In this document: piece after piece, positions 51,724 to 61,070 of the stretch
Numbering within the stretch: the stretch's first letter is position 1
Layout: every line of letters begins with the position of its first letter
From: Shewanella algae
Lineage (GTDB): Bacteria; Pseudomonadota; Gammaproteobacteria; Enterobacterales; Shewanellaceae
DNA: 64,000 bases
Direction of reading: 5' to 3'
Assembly (NCBI RefSeq): GCF_009183365.2
Contig: NZ_CP068230.1
Location: 2,323,001 to 2,387,000, forward strand
Position numbers and translations under genes: made by a program
The notes under the pieces: model-generated
Databases searched by the model: none
Seen by the model: the letters and a program-made list of their open reading frames with translations, nothing else
What the model was told of the DNA's origin: nothing

Positions 51724-54540
51724 TTGAAATCGCTGACCTCTCTTTTGAGTCTATTGTGTGTGCTCGTATGTCTGCCGCTGGATGCGGCCACTCAAGTCCA
51801 GTCCCCCGCCAAACCACTCGTCATAGTGATGGGGGAGGATAGTTATCCCTACCAATTTGTTGATGATGCCGGCCAGCCACAGGGGATCCTAGTGGATCTC
51901 TGGCAGGAATGGAGCCGGATCAATCAAAGACCCATCACACTAGTGGCGCGGCACTGGAACGATTCCCTGAAGCAGCTCAAAGAAGGCAAGGCGGATGTAC
52001 ACCTGGCGTTGGCGCTGACCCCGGAGCGCGAGGCCGAATTTGAATTTGCCAAGCCCATCAGTCGTATTGATACCTACCTCTATCTGCACTCTGAACTGAG
52101 GCACAAGGACAGTTTTGAGAAGCTGCTGCCGTATCGGATAGGGATAGTCAAAGGCTCGTCCCACGAATCGGATCTTAAGGCTCAGGAGTCCGGCCTTTCA
52201 TTTGCCTTATACCCAGGTCGCGACGCATTGCTCAAGGCGGTATCCCGCGGAGAAATCAAGGTGTTTGCAGGCATGGAAGGGTATCTACGTGACCGGCAAT
52301 TGGCCCGCAGTATTGCCCAGCAATATCCCACCGCCAACCGGATGCTGATAAAGCATTCGCCGGTGGCGCCGGCTGTCGCCAAAGGCAGGCAGACCTTGGT
52401 GGCCGAAATCGATAGTGGCTTTGCCCAGATCACTCCTGAGTTTATCGTTCAGACCCAGAGGCGCTGGCTGGGGTATCGTGCCGATCAGCATGGGATCACG
52501 GTTGCCATGCCACTGAATATGGAGCCGTTTTCCGATCTTGGCCCGGATGGCTTACCCCACGGCCTGTATGTGGATATCTGGCACAAATGGTCCGCCAAAA
52601 CCGGGGTGCCGGTGGAGTTTGTTGCCGGTAGCATGAACAGCACTCTGGAGCAGGTCAAGCAGGGGATTGTCGATGCCCATATAGGTTATCCGGAAAGTGA
52701 CGATCTCAGCTCTGGACTCAAGCGTGCCTGGCACTTACACACCCAAAGCAGCCGTCTGTTTCTCAAAGGTCAGATGGAGAGCCCGCTGGCGCTATTGGAC
52801 GGCAAACGCTTGGGGATTTTCCCATCATCACCCTATATCACAGAGCTGAAACAGGTCTTACCCAAGGTACAGCTCAAGTATTTCGACTCTCTCGATGCCA
52901 TGGTCAATGCCGCCGACCGGGGCGATATCTCAGGCTTCGTCTCGCCCTCGGCCTGGACTCAGCATTATCTGTTGACTCATGGACTCTGGGCCGGTTACCA
53001 GCAAGCAAAAGCCTTGCAGTTCAGCTCAGATATCTATGTGTTGACCCGCCGCCAGGACGATGGCCTGACCCAAAGGCTGATCGCCGGCTTTAATCTGTTG
53101 ACCCGCGAGGAGTTGGCGGCGCTGGAAAACAAATGGATGCTCAATAGTGACGATCATGTTTACAGCAGGGATCAAAGTCGGCTGCCATTGACCCAGGCAG
53201 AGCTGGGCTATCTTGAAAGCTTGCCCGAGCTTAAAGTAGGTTACCTCAAGGATTGGCCGCCCTTTGAATTCAAGGATGAGCAGGGACAGTTTGCCGGAAT
53301 TAATGCCGACGTGATGACGAGGGTGGCGCAGCAGTTGGGGCTTAAACTGCTGCCCGTGGCTTTCGATGAGTGGCGCGATCTCCTCAAGGCGCTTGGCAGC
53401 GGCGAAGTGGTGATGGCCGCCAGTCTGGCGGCGAGGGATGAGCAACATGTTGCGCTGGCTTTTTCCGACGGTTATTGGCCATCGCCCTGGGCCATGGTTT
53501 CCACCGTGGATCATCTGAATCTTTATAGCCTGGGACAACTCAATGGCCAGCGGGTGGCGATTGTTGAAGGTTATCAGTTGGCCGGTGAGCTTATGGCCAA
53601 GAGCCAGGGCATAAGCCCAGTGTTGGTGCCCGGCATGCGCGAAGGGTTGGAAGCCGTCAACCTGGGAAGGGCGGATCTCTTTATTGATAAAGTGGTATCG
53701 CTGGCCTCGGCCCTTTCTACCGGGCAATATCCGGCGCTGAAGATGAACCTGATAACCGATATGGCCGATCAAAAGAGCCATATTGGCGTCACGCCCGGCT
53801 ATAAGCCTTTGGTGCCTTTGATTAACCGGGTAATAAGCGGTATAGATGACAGCCAACGGCAAAGGATCCATGAAAAATGGGTTGGCACTGTGATTACCGA
53901 CAAGAGCCAACAATACAAGGAATGGTTGGGCTATTTTCTGCTGGCACTCTTGATTGCGCTGTTTATTGTACTGCTGGTGTTGCAGCTCAATCGGCGCCTC
54001 AGCCGGGAAATGAGCTTAAGGCGTGAGGCCGAGCTTAAGATGAAGCATCTTGCCAATCATGATCCGCTCACCGGCTTACCCAACAGGGCATTGCTCGATG
54101 ACAGGCTGGAGCAGGCGTTTTTGCAACATGCCAGAGAGCAGGAGCGTTTTGCCGTACTGTTTTTGGATGTCGATGGCTTCAAAGCCATAAACGACACCTA
54201 TGGTCATGAGGTGGGTGACAGAATGCTGGTGCAGGTCACTCAGCGCCTGGCCGCGGTGATCCGTAAATCTGATACTCTGGTGCGCTTTGGCGGTGACGAG
54301 TTTGTGGTGATACTCAATCGAATTCAGGATTTCGATGCCGTCTGCCAGGTGGCGGATAACTTGATCCAATCGCTTGCCGGGCCACTCAAGTGGCAAAACA
54401 TCAGTGTGCAGCTGTCACTCAGTGTCGGGATCAGCGTGTATCCGGTGGACGGCGACAACGCCATCGAACTGCTCAAACGGGCCGACCAACTTATGTATCG
54501 CGCCAAAGAGAGTGGCGGCAGTTGTTATCGCAGTGCCTGA
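51724..54540 (+). CDS. Diguanylate cyclase with three periplasmic amino-acid-binding-type sensor domains
   Basis: The 938-residue protein has a signal peptide (about residues 1-21), then three tandem SBP_bac_3-type domains (about 30-255, 258-475 and 485-720), each starting with a motif like DLWQEWSRIN or ADVMTRVAQQLGLKL. A membrane segment (YFLLALLIALFIVLLVLQL, about 737-755) leads to a GGDEF domain. The GGDEF signature is intact (VRFGGDEFVV), and RKSD five residues upstream is an I-site. So it should make c-di-GMP and be product-inhibited. The start is a TTG at 51724 with AGGAAATAAG upstream; no ATG gives the signal peptide. Confidence 0.88.
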   Translation: MKSLTSLLSLLCVLVCLPLDAATQVQSPAKPLVIVMGEDSYPYQFVDDAGQPQGILVDLWQEWSRINQRPITLVARHWNDSLKQLKEGKADVHLALALTPEREAEFEFAKPISRIDTYLYLHSELRHKDSFEKLLPYRIGIVKGSSHESDLKAQESGLSFALYPGRDALLKAVSRGEIKVFAGMEGYLRDRQLARSIAQQYPTANRMLIKHSPVAPAVAKGRQTLVAEIDSGFAQITPEFIVQTQRRWLGYRADQHGITVAMPLNMEPFSDLGPDGLPHGLYVDIWHKWSAKTGVPVEFVAGSMNSTLEQVKQGIVDAHIGYPESDDLSSGLKRAWHLHTQSSRLFLKGQMESPLALLDGKRLGIFPSSPYITELKQVLPKVQLKYFDSLDAMVNAADRGDISGFVSPSAWTQHYLLTHGLWAGYQQAKALQFSSDIYVLTRRQDDGLTQRLIAGFNLLTREELAALENKWMLNSDDHVYSRDQSRLPLTQAELGYLESLPELKVGYLKDWPPFEFKDEQGQFAGINADVMTRVAQQLGLKLLPVAFDEWRDLLKALGSGEVVMAASLAARDEQHVALAFSDGYWPSPWAMVSTVDHLNLYSLGQLNGQRVAIVEGYQLAGELMAKSQGISPVLVPGMREGLEAVNLGRADLFIDKVVSLASALSTGQYPALKMNLITDMADQKSHIGVTPGYKPLVPLINRVISGIDDSQRQRIHEKWVGTVITDKSQQYKEWLGYFLLALLIALFIVLLVLQLNRRLSREMSLRREAELKMKHLANHDPLTGLPNRALLDDRLEQAFLQHAREQERFAVLFLDVDGFKAINDTYGHEVGDRMLVQVTQRLAAVIRKSDTLVRFGGDEFVVILNRIQDFDAVCQVADNLIQSLAGPLKWQNISVQLSLSVGISVYPVDGDNAIELLKRADQLMYRAKESGGSCYRSA

Positions 54541-54610
54541 TTGTTGTTATTTTGAACGCTCGTGCCTTGACCTTGGTTCAGCCACTGGTCAAAGGGAGCA
54601 AACTGTTTGA

Positions 54611-54635
54611 TACTTCACCGTCTGAAAGTGAAGTA
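54611..54635. promoter_or_regulatory. Inverted repeat beside the aspS promoter
   Basis: TACTTCAC and GTGAAGTA form an 8-bp perfect repeat around a 9-nt spacer. It abuts the -35 box of aspS, so it could be an operator or the terminator of the preceding gene, although it has no strong T tract. Confidence 0.4.
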
Positions 54636-54637
54636 CT

Positions 54638-54665
54638 TTGGTAAGCGGCAGATTTTCTCTATAAT
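54638..54665 (+). promoter_or_regulatory. Sigma70 promoter of aspS
   Basis: TTGGTA (54638-54643) and the consensus TATAAT (54660-54665) are separated by 16 nt, 64 nt upstream of the aspS ATG. Confidence 0.65.
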
Positions 54666-54728
54666 GCCGCTCTTATCGTGTTGAATCGTTCCAGAGCTCA
54701 GCAGGCCGGAATAAAGGATATAAAGCAG

Positions 54729-56510
54729 ATGCGCAGTCATTATTGTGGGGACGTAAACAAGTCCCACGTTGGACAAGAAGTGACCCTGGTGGGTTGGGTA
54801 AACCGTAGCCGCGACTTGGGTGGTGTGGTGTTTTTGGATCTCCGGGATCGTGAAGGATTGATCCAGGTAGTATATGACCCGGACTTGCCTGAGGTTTTCG
54901 ATGTCGCCAGCACACTGCGCAGCGAATTCTGTGTTCAGGTCAAAGGTGTGGTCAGAGCCCGTCCCGACAGCCAGGTCAACGCTCATATGCGTACCGGCGA
55001 AATCGAGGTGCTGGGTAAGGAACTGACCATAATCAACGCCGCCGACCCACTGCCGCTGAGTATGGATAACTTCCAGAACAACAGCGAAGAGCAGCGTCTC
55101 AAGTATCGCTATCTGGACCTGCGTCGTCCGGAAATGGCCCAGCGACTGATTTTCCGCGCCAAGGTCACCAGTGCCGTGCGTCGTTTTATGGACAGCAACG
55201 GCTTCTTGGATATCGAAACCCCTATTCTGACCAAGGCCACGCCGGAAGGCGCCCGTGACTATTTGGTGCCAAGCCGCACTTACAAGGGGCAGTTTTTCGC
55301 CTTGCCTCAGTCGCCTCAGCTGTTCAAACAGCTGTTGATGATGTCAGGTTTCGACCGTTACTACCAAATCGTCAAGTGCTTCCGTGACGAAGACTTGCGC
55401 GCCGACCGTCAGCCTGAATTTACCCAGATTGATATCGAAACCTCTTTCATGAGCTCTGAGCAGGTGATGCAAAAGACTGAGGAGATGGTGCGCGGTCTGT
55501 TCCTCGAATTGCTCAACGTGGATCTGGGTGAATTTCCGACCATGACCTATGCCGAAGCCATGCGTCGTTTCGGTTCTGACAAGCCGGATCTGCGTAACCC
55601 ACTGGAATTGGTGGACGTGGCCGATCTGGTCAAGGATGTTGAGTTTGCGGTATTCAACGGCCCAGCCAACGATGTTGAAGGCCGAGTGGCGGTTATCCGG
55701 GTGCCGGGCGGCGCCGAGCTGTCCCGTAAGCAGATAGACGACTACACCAAGTATGTCGGTATCTATGGAGCCCGCGGTCTGGCCTGGATGAAGGTCAACG
55801 ACCTGGCTGCCGGCATGGAAGGCATTCAGTCACCTGTGCTCAAGTTCCTCAATGAAGATATCGTCAAGGCGCTGCTGGAACGCACCGGCGCGCAAAGCGG
55901 TGATATCATTCTGTTTGGTGCCGACAAGGCCAATGTGGTTGCCGAAGCCATGGGCGCGCTGCGTCTGAAACTGGGTGAAGATTTCAACCTGCTCAAGGGC
56001 GAGTGGGCGCCGCTGTGGGTTGTTGACTTCCCTATGTTTGAAAAGGCAGATGGTCGCCTGTACGCAGTGCACCATCCGTTCACCGCGCCAAGGGGCGTGA
56101 CTCCGGCTGAGCTGGAAGCCAACCCGGCCGAGACGGTATCCGACGCCTATGATATGGTACTCAACGGTACCGAACTCGGCGGCGGCTCTGTGCGTATCCA
56201 CAATCAGGAGATGCAGGCCACAGTATTCCGTATTCTCGGGATCACAGATGAAGAAGCCAAAGAAAAATTCGGCTTCCTGCTGGAAGCACTGCGCTACGGC
56301 ACACCACCGCACGCAGGTTTGGCCTTCGGTCTCGACCGTCTGGTAATGCTGATGACAGGCGCCAGCTCGATTCGTGACGTGATGGCATTCCCGAAAACCA
56401 CTACCGCAGCCTGCCCGTTGACCAATGCACCGGGTGAGGCCAATCCACAACAACTGGTGGAATTGGGTATCAAGGTTGCTGAAAAGGCGGCCGACAAAGC
56501 TGAAGTCTGA
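54729..56510 (+). CDS. aspS: Aspartyl-tRNA synthetase
   Basis: The 593-residue class II synthetase has an N-terminal OB-fold anticodon domain (SHVGQEVTLVGWVNRSRDLGGVVFLDLRDREG), motif 2 (YQIVKCFRDEDLRADRQPEFTQIDIE), the bacterial GAD insertion domain, and motif 3 (GLAFGLDRLVMLMTG). The start at 54729 follows AAAGGATATAAAG and matches the family length (E. coli 590). A terminator follows, then yebC. Confidence 0.97.
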   Translation: MRSHYCGDVNKSHVGQEVTLVGWVNRSRDLGGVVFLDLRDREGLIQVVYDPDLPEVFDVASTLRSEFCVQVKGVVRARPDSQVNAHMRTGEIEVLGKELTIINAADPLPLSMDNFQNNSEEQRLKYRYLDLRRPEMAQRLIFRAKVTSAVRRFMDSNGFLDIETPILTKATPEGARDYLVPSRTYKGQFFALPQSPQLFKQLLMMSGFDRYYQIVKCFRDEDLRADRQPEFTQIDIETSFMSSEQVMQKTEEMVRGLFLELLNVDLGEFPTMTYAEAMRRFGSDKPDLRNPLELVDVADLVKDVEFAVFNGPANDVEGRVAVIRVPGGAELSRKQIDDYTKYVGIYGARGLAWMKVNDLAAGMEGIQSPVLKFLNEDIVKALLERTGAQSGDIILFGADKANVVAEAMGALRLKLGEDFNLLKGEWAPLWVVDFPMFEKADGRLYAVHHPFTAPRGVTPAELEANPAETVSDAYDMVLNGTELGGGSVRIHNQEMQATVFRILGITDEEAKEKFGFLLEALRYGTPPHAGLAFGLDRLVMLMTGASSIRDVMAFPKTTTAACPLTNAPGEANPQQLVELGIKVAEKAADKAEV

Positions 56511-56545
56511 AGGACTGAGCTTGAAGTCATAAAAGTGTGAATCAA

Positions 56546-56575
56546 ACCGGGGCATAAGCCTCGGTCTGTTTTTTT
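56546..56575 (+). terminator. Terminator downstream of aspS
   Basis: ACCGGGGC/GCCTCGGT stem with a 4-nt loop (one mismatch), followed by seven T residues. Confidence 0.85.
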
Positions 56576-56598
56576 ACCGGTTTGAATTTAAACCGGTA
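56575..56598. repeat. Palindrome in the yebC leader
   Basis: A 9-bp perfect inverted repeat, TACCGGTTT / AAACCGGTA, around GAATTT. It ends 6 nt before the GAGGAG ribosome-binding site of yebC and follows directly on the aspS terminator's T run. Confidence 0.7.
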
Positions 56599-56616
56599 TT
56601 GAGAGGAGATATACCT

Positions 56617-57363
56617 ATGGCAGGTCATAGTAAATGGGCCAACATCAAACACCGCAAGGCAGCTCAGGATGCCAAGCGCGGTAAACTGTTCACCAAACTT
56701 ATCCGCGAGCTGACAGTATCAGCCCGCGAAGGTGGCTCAGATCCGGATTCCAACCCCCGTTTACGTGCCGCTATCGACAAAGCGCTGTCCAACAACATGA
56801 CCCGTGACACAGTCGAACGTGCGGTTAAGCGCGGTGCCGGTGAGCTCGATGGCCAGTCGCTGGAAACCGTGGTTTATGAAGGCTACGGCCCGGGCGGCAC
56901 TGCCGTTATGGTCGAGTGTATGACAGACAACCGCAACCGCACTGTTACCGGCGTACGTAACGCCTTCAATAAGTCCGGCGGCAACCTGGGGACAGATGGC
57001 TCAGTGGCTTACCTGTTCACCAAGCAGGGCGTTATCAGCTACGAAGAGGGCGTTGATGAAGATGCCATCATGGAAGCCGCGCTGGAAGCCGGCGCCGAGG
57101 ACGTGGTTAGCAATGATGACGGCTCAGTGGATGTTTACACTGCACCTGCCGATTTCGGTGCGGTAAAAGATGCACTGGATGCCATTGGGGTTGAAGCGGT
57201 GAATGCCGAAGTGACCATGGTGCCATCGACCAAGGCCGATCTGGATGAAGATACCGCCGCCAAGTTCCTGCGTCTTATCGACACGCTGGAAGATCACGAC
57301 GACGTTCAGGAAGTTTATCACAACGCGGAAATTGCCGATGATGTGATGGAACGCCTCGGCTGA
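56617..57363 (+). CDS. yebC: YebC/PmpR family transcriptional regulator/translation factor
   Basis: The 248-residue protein begins MAGHSKWANIKHRKAAQDAKRGK, the diagnostic start of YebC. Other landmarks are EGYGPGGTAVMVECMTDNRNRT and GSVAYLFTKQGVI. YebC proteins act on ribosomes stalled at proline-rich motifs and in some species bind promoters. The start at 56617 has GAGGAGATATACCT upstream. The gene lies directly before ruvC, the conserved gammaproteobacterial order. Confidence 0.96.
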   Translation: MAGHSKWANIKHRKAAQDAKRGKLFTKLIRELTVSAREGGSDPDSNPRLRAAIDKALSNNMTRDTVERAVKRGAGELDGQSLETVVYEGYGPGGTAVMVECMTDNRNRTVTGVRNAFNKSGGNLGTDGSVAYLFTKQGVISYEEGVDEDAIMEAALEAGAEDVVSNDDGSVDVYTAPADFGAVKDALDAIGVEAVNAEVTMVPSTKADLDEDTAAKFLRLIDTLEDHDDVQEVYHNAEIADDVMERLG

Positions 57364-57374
57364 TAAGGCGGACT

Positions 57375-57896
57375 ATGGCGATTATTTTGGGTGTCGACCC
57401 TGGCTCGCGGATCACAGGCTACGGCGTGATCCAGTGTCAGGGAAGGCACCAGATTTACCTCGGCAGCGGTTGCATTCGCACCAGCTGCGAGGACCTTCCC
57501 TCCCGTCTCAAACAGATATTCGACGGCCTGTCGGAGATTATCCGCCAATATCAGCCGGAGCAGTTTGCCATTGAGAAAGTGTTCCTGGCCAAAAATGCCG
57601 ATTCGGCACTGAAATTGGGGCAGGCCAGAGGCGCGGCCATAGTGGCGGCCACAGTGGCGAATTTACCGGTGGCTGAATACACGGCAACCCAGATAAAGAG
57701 CGCCGTGGTCGGGACGGGCAGGGCCCAGAAAACTCAGGTACAACACATGATCCAGCAGTTGCTTAAACTGCCGGCCGCCCCGCAAGCGGATGCGGCAGAT
57801 GCGCTCGCCGTGGCCGTGTGTCATTATCATACTTGCCAGAGTCTGGTTGCCCTCGGCGGCCGGGCAACGGCCCGCAGCTATGGAAGATACAGATGA
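57375..57896 (+). CDS. ruvC: Crossover junction endodeoxyribonuclease RuvC
   Basis: The 173-residue nuclease resolves Holliday junctions. Catalytic acids are visible in GVDPGSRITGYG (Asp7), AIEKVFLAKNADSA (Glu about 67) and the C-terminal QADAADALAVAVCH (two Asp). It follows yebC by 11 nt and overlaps ruvA by ATGA. Confidence 0.96.
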   Translation: MAIILGVDPGSRITGYGVIQCQGRHQIYLGSGCIRTSCEDLPSRLKQIFDGLSEIIRQYQPEQFAIEKVFLAKNADSALKLGQARGAAIVAATVANLPVAEYTATQIKSAVVGTGRAQKTQVQHMIQQLLKLPAAPQADAADALAVAVCHYHTCQSLVALGGRATARSYGRYR

Positions 57897-58510
57897 TAGG
57901 GCGTTTACAGGGAATATTGCTGGAAAAGCAAGCTCCGGAAGTGTTGTTGGATGTGCATGGCGTGGGCTATGAACTGCAGATGCCGCTGACCAGCTTTTAT
58001 GAGTTGCCGGAACTGCAACAGAGCACCACTCTCTATACCCACTTTGTAGTGCGTGAAGATGCTCAGCTGCTGTATGGTTTTATTACCAAGCAGGAAAGAG
58101 CGCTGTTCAGGTTACTTATCAAGGCCAATGGGGTCGGCCCCAAGTTGGCGCTGACCATACTATCGGGGCTGACGGCGCAGGAATTTGTCAGTTGTGTCGA
58201 GCGCGACGATATCGCCACCTTGGTGAAACTGCCGGGGGTGGGCAAGAAGACCGCCGAGCGTTTATTGGTTGAGATGCGCGACAAGCTCAAGAGCCTGATG
58301 GAAGCCTCCAGCGGCAATGAGCGTGAGTTTGTGCTCAAGTCCAACTTTACCCCGGTAGAAGCGCCCAACAGCGCCGAAGAAGATGCCATTGCAGCCTTGC
58401 TCTCTTTGGGCTATAAACCCGCCCAGGCCAGCAAAGCGGTTTCCAGCGCCTTTGTTGAAGGCATAGATTCAGAAACCCTGATCAAGGCCGCACTCAAATC
58501 CATGCTGTAA
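57893..58510 (+). CDS. ruvA: Holliday junction branch migration subunit RuvA
   Basis: The 205-residue protein begins MIGRLQGILLEKQAPEVLLDVHGVGYEL, the RuvA N-terminal OB-fold, and has the helix-hairpin-helix repeats LIKANGVGPKLALTIL and LVKLPGVGKKTAERLL. The C-terminal domain (EDAIAALLSLGYKPAQASKAV) binds RuvB. The ATG at 57893 overlaps the ruvC stop. Confidence 0.97.
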   Translation: MIGRLQGILLEKQAPEVLLDVHGVGYELQMPLTSFYELPELQQSTTLYTHFVVREDAQLLYGFITKQERALFRLLIKANGVGPKLALTILSGLTAQEFVSCVERDDIATLVKLPGVGKKTAERLLVEMRDKLKSLMEASSGNEREFVLKSNFTPVEAPNSAEEDAIAALLSLGYKPAQASKAVSSAFVEGIDSETLIKAALKSML

Positions 58511-58545
58511 CATGGAGCGGATAACTGAGGAATGAAGGTAAAGGC

Positions 58546-59550
58546 ATGATAGAGGCCGACAGACTGATCCAACCCCAAAGCTCTCCTCAGGAGGAGCTTA
58601 TCGATCGGGCGATGCGTCCCAAGTTGCTGGACGAGTATACAGGTCAGAATGAGGCTCGTGCTCAGCTCAAGGTGTTTATTCAAGCCGCCAAAAACCGCCA
58701 GGAAGCCTTGGATCACATGCTGATCTATGGCCCGCCGGGGCTTGGCAAGACCACTTTGGCAATGATAGTGGCCAATGAGATGGGGGTGAATATCAAGTCC
58801 ACCTCGGGGCCTGTACTGGAAAAAGCCGGCGATTTGGCGGCATTGCTGACCAATCTTGAGCCGGGCGATGTTCTGTTTATCGATGAAATTCATCGTCTCA
58901 GCCCAGTGGTGGAAGAAATTCTCTATCCGGCGATGGAAGACTATCAGCTGGATATCATGATAGGCGAGGGCCCGGCGGCCCGCTCCATCAAACTGGACTT
59001 GCCGCCATTTACCCTGGTGGGAGCCACCACCCGCGCCGGTGCGCTGACTTCTCCGTTAAGGGCTCGTTTCGGGATCCCGCTGAGGCTTGAGTTTTACAAT
59101 GTGGACGACCTCAGCACCATAGTTGCCCGCTCTGCCAACATGTTGGAACTGCAGATGGACTCTGACGGCGCCAGGGAAATTGCCCGCCGAGCCCGTGGAA
59201 CCCCGCGGATCGCCAACCGCCTGCTCAGACGGGTGCGTGATTTTGCCGAGGTGAAACACGATGGCCGGATCACCAAGTTGGTGGCCGAGCAAGCACTGGA
59301 TATGCTGGATGTGGACGGCGAAGGCTTCGATTACATGGATCGCAAGTTGCTGCTGGCGATCATCGACAAGTTTATGGGAGGCCCTGTGGGGCTCGACAAC
59401 CTGGCGGCGGCCATAGGCGAAGAACGGGAAACCATAGAAGATGTGCTGGAGCCATTTCTTATCCAGCAAGGTTTTATCCAGCGTACTCCCAGGGGCAGGA
59501 TAGCCACTGCCAGGGCCTACAGCCATTTTGAGATGATAAAACCCGAATAA
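58546..59550 (+). CDS. ruvB: Holliday junction branch migration ATPase RuvB
   Basis: The 334-residue AAA+ motor has Walker A (GPPGLGKTT), Walker B (FIDEIHR), sensor 1 (GATTRAGALTSPLRARFG) and sensor 2 (RGTPRIANRLLRRVRDFAEV), plus a C-terminal winged helix with RTPRGR. It lies 35 nt after ruvA. A strong bidirectional terminator follows. Confidence 0.97.
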   Translation: MIEADRLIQPQSSPQEELIDRAMRPKLLDEYTGQNEARAQLKVFIQAAKNRQEALDHMLIYGPPGLGKTTLAMIVANEMGVNIKSTSGPVLEKAGDLAALLTNLEPGDVLFIDEIHRLSPVVEEILYPAMEDYQLDIMIGEGPAARSIKLDLPPFTLVGATTRAGALTSPLRARFGIPLRLEFYNVDDLSTIVARSANMLELQMDSDGAREIARRARGTPRIANRLLRRVRDFAEVKHDGRITKLVAEQALDMLDVDGEGFDYMDRKLLLAIIDKFMGGPVGLDNLAAAIGEERETIEDVLEPFLIQQGFIQRTPRGRIATARAYSHFEMIKPE

Positions 59551-59589
59551 CGCACCGGCCAAAGTCGTAAGGCGGAATGGGAATAAGAC

Positions 59590-59622
59590 AAAAAGCGGCA
59601 GCCTGAAAGGTTGCCGCTTTTT
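59590..59622. terminator. Bidirectional terminator after ruvB
   Basis: A 15-bp stem with one G-T mismatch (AAAAAGCGGCAGCCT / AGGTTGCCGCTTTTT) around a 3-nt loop. T runs in both directions serve ruvB and the convergent hydrolase gene. Confidence 0.92.
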
Positions 59623-59646
59623 TGTGATTTAGGAAAAATGCCGAGG

Positions 59647-60432
59647 CTAGGACAGTAAACTTTTTTTGATAAGCTCGGCCAGGCGCTCGGGCGCTTCCAA
59701 AGGCAACATATGGGTGGCGTCTTTCACCACTCTTAGTTGAGCACTCTCAACTAGGTTTGAGGTCTGCTCACTGACCAAGCGAAACAGTGCCCGGGTATCG
59801 CTGCCGTGGGCAATTATCAAGGTACAGGTTTGGGGGAGCCTGAAGGCTTTCAAGGCATCTTTTGTGATGGCAGGGCTCTCGGTTTGATTGAGCTGCACCG
59901 GCAAAGTATAAGCCAGCGCCAGTTGGGGCTTGCGAATATCCTCGGCCTGGCGGCTAAAGTAGCCGGGCTTACCGCCCGAGCCATCTATCAGGGCTTCAAC
60001 AGCTGCAGCCAACTCGCCTTTGGCGACCCGTTCAAATATCGGCGCAAACATATTGTTGGCATCGTCCCCCCAGCTTTGCATCACTTGACCTTCGAGTGCC
60101 CCAGGGTAACCGGGTTCATAGAGAAATATCCCTGTGGGCATAACAGAATGCTTTAGCAGCAGATTGAGGATCACATCGCTGCCATAAGACCAACCGGCAA
60201 GGTACAAAGCCTTCTTCTGCGGTAATTTGTTTATCTGTGTATACAGGTCATCGGCGTGGGTATTGAGGCCGAAACCGCCGTCCGTTTGGCCTGTGAAATG
60301 GCGTAAGTTGACAGGGATTATCTCAAACTCATTTTCAAGGTGGGGAAGATGCGGTTGCCACATCTCGGCATTGGCCAGCGCACCATGCACCAAAATCAGA
60401 TAAGGGCGCTTATCTGAACCACTGTTTTCCAT
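59647..60432 (-). CDS. Alpha/beta hydrolase
   Basis: The 261-residue protein has an oxyanion motif LVHGALANAEMW, the nucleophile elbow GWSYGSD (Ser about 94), and a C-terminal His in KDATHMLPLEAPERLAELIK, giving a plausible Ser-Asp-His triad. The substrate is unknown. There is no signal peptide. The start at 60432 follows AAGGAAAATAAAC; the frame is open to 60531, overlapping the upstream NYN gene. Confidence 0.85.
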   Translation of the reverse strand: MENSGSDKRPYLILVHGALANAEMWQPHLPHLENEFEIIPVNLRHFTGQTDGGFGLNTHADDLYTQINKLPQKKALYLAGWSYGSDVILNLLLKHSVMPTGIFLYEPGYPGALEGQVMQSWGDDANNMFAPIFERVAKGELAAAVEALIDGSGGKPGYFSRQAEDIRKPQLALAYTLPVQLNQTESPAITKDALKAFRLPQTCTLIIAHGSDTRALFRLVSEQTSNLVESAQLRVVKDATHMLPLEAPERLAELIKKSLLS

Positions 60433-60527
60433 GTTTATTTTCCTTTTTGAACTTGGCTTTGCTAACCGGTGTAAACCACGCCGGCCAAGCAATAGAGCAG
60501 ATACTGGATTGCAGACCTTAACCCAGC

Positions 60528-61016
60528 TCACTGCCCGAGCAATAACTCTCCCTCTATGGGGAAGAATTCGCTGGCAGCATTGATCAGAGCCAACGAAGTT
60601 AATTCGGGAACGGCGTAAACCTCAACCCGTTTACCTTTTTGACGTAGTTTTTCGGCCAACAGGGCAAAATCGCCGTCACCGGACAGCAGCACTATGGTGT
60701 CCACCACATCTGCATATTCCAGTGCATCTATGGTAATTCCCACATCCCAGTCGCCTTTGGCCGAGCCATCGGCGCGTTGGATAAAGGGTTTGAGTTTCAC
60801 CTCAAAGCCGATGGCCCGCAGGATATTTTGAAATTCCCGTTGCTTCTTATCGCCCCTGTCTATGGCGTAGGCGAAGGCTTTAACCAGCTGCCGTTGACGG
60901 GTGACTTTGGACCAGAGCCGGTTGTAGTCAAGATTGCGCCCGAGCGCTTGCCTGGTTGTGTAGTAGACGTTTTGCACGTCAACCAGGATCAATACTCTGC
61001 CTCGCTGCTCACTCAT
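60528..61016 (-). CDS. NYN/LabA-like PIN-fold protein
   Basis: The 162-residue protein has the NYN acidic residues in LILVDVQNVYY (Asp about 13), DWDVGITIDALEYAD and VLLSGDGDFALLAEKL. NYN domains are predicted RNases of the PIN superfamily; LabA was first described in cyanobacterial circadian output. The substrate here is unknown. The gene lies between an acetyltransferase gene and the hydrolase gene on the same strand. Confidence 0.88.
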   Translation of the reverse strand: MSEQRGRVLILVDVQNVYYTTRQALGRNLDYNRLWSKVTRQRQLVKAFAYAIDRGDKKQREFQNILRAIGFEVKLKPFIQRADGSAKGDWDVGITIDALEYADVVDTIVLLSGDGDFALLAEKLRQKGKRVEVYAVPELTSLALINAASEFFPIEGELLLGQ

Positions 61017-61070
61017 AGCGGGTGTTCCTTCTCTTCAGGGCGCTAACTTTATCGGCAATCTGAGCCACTT

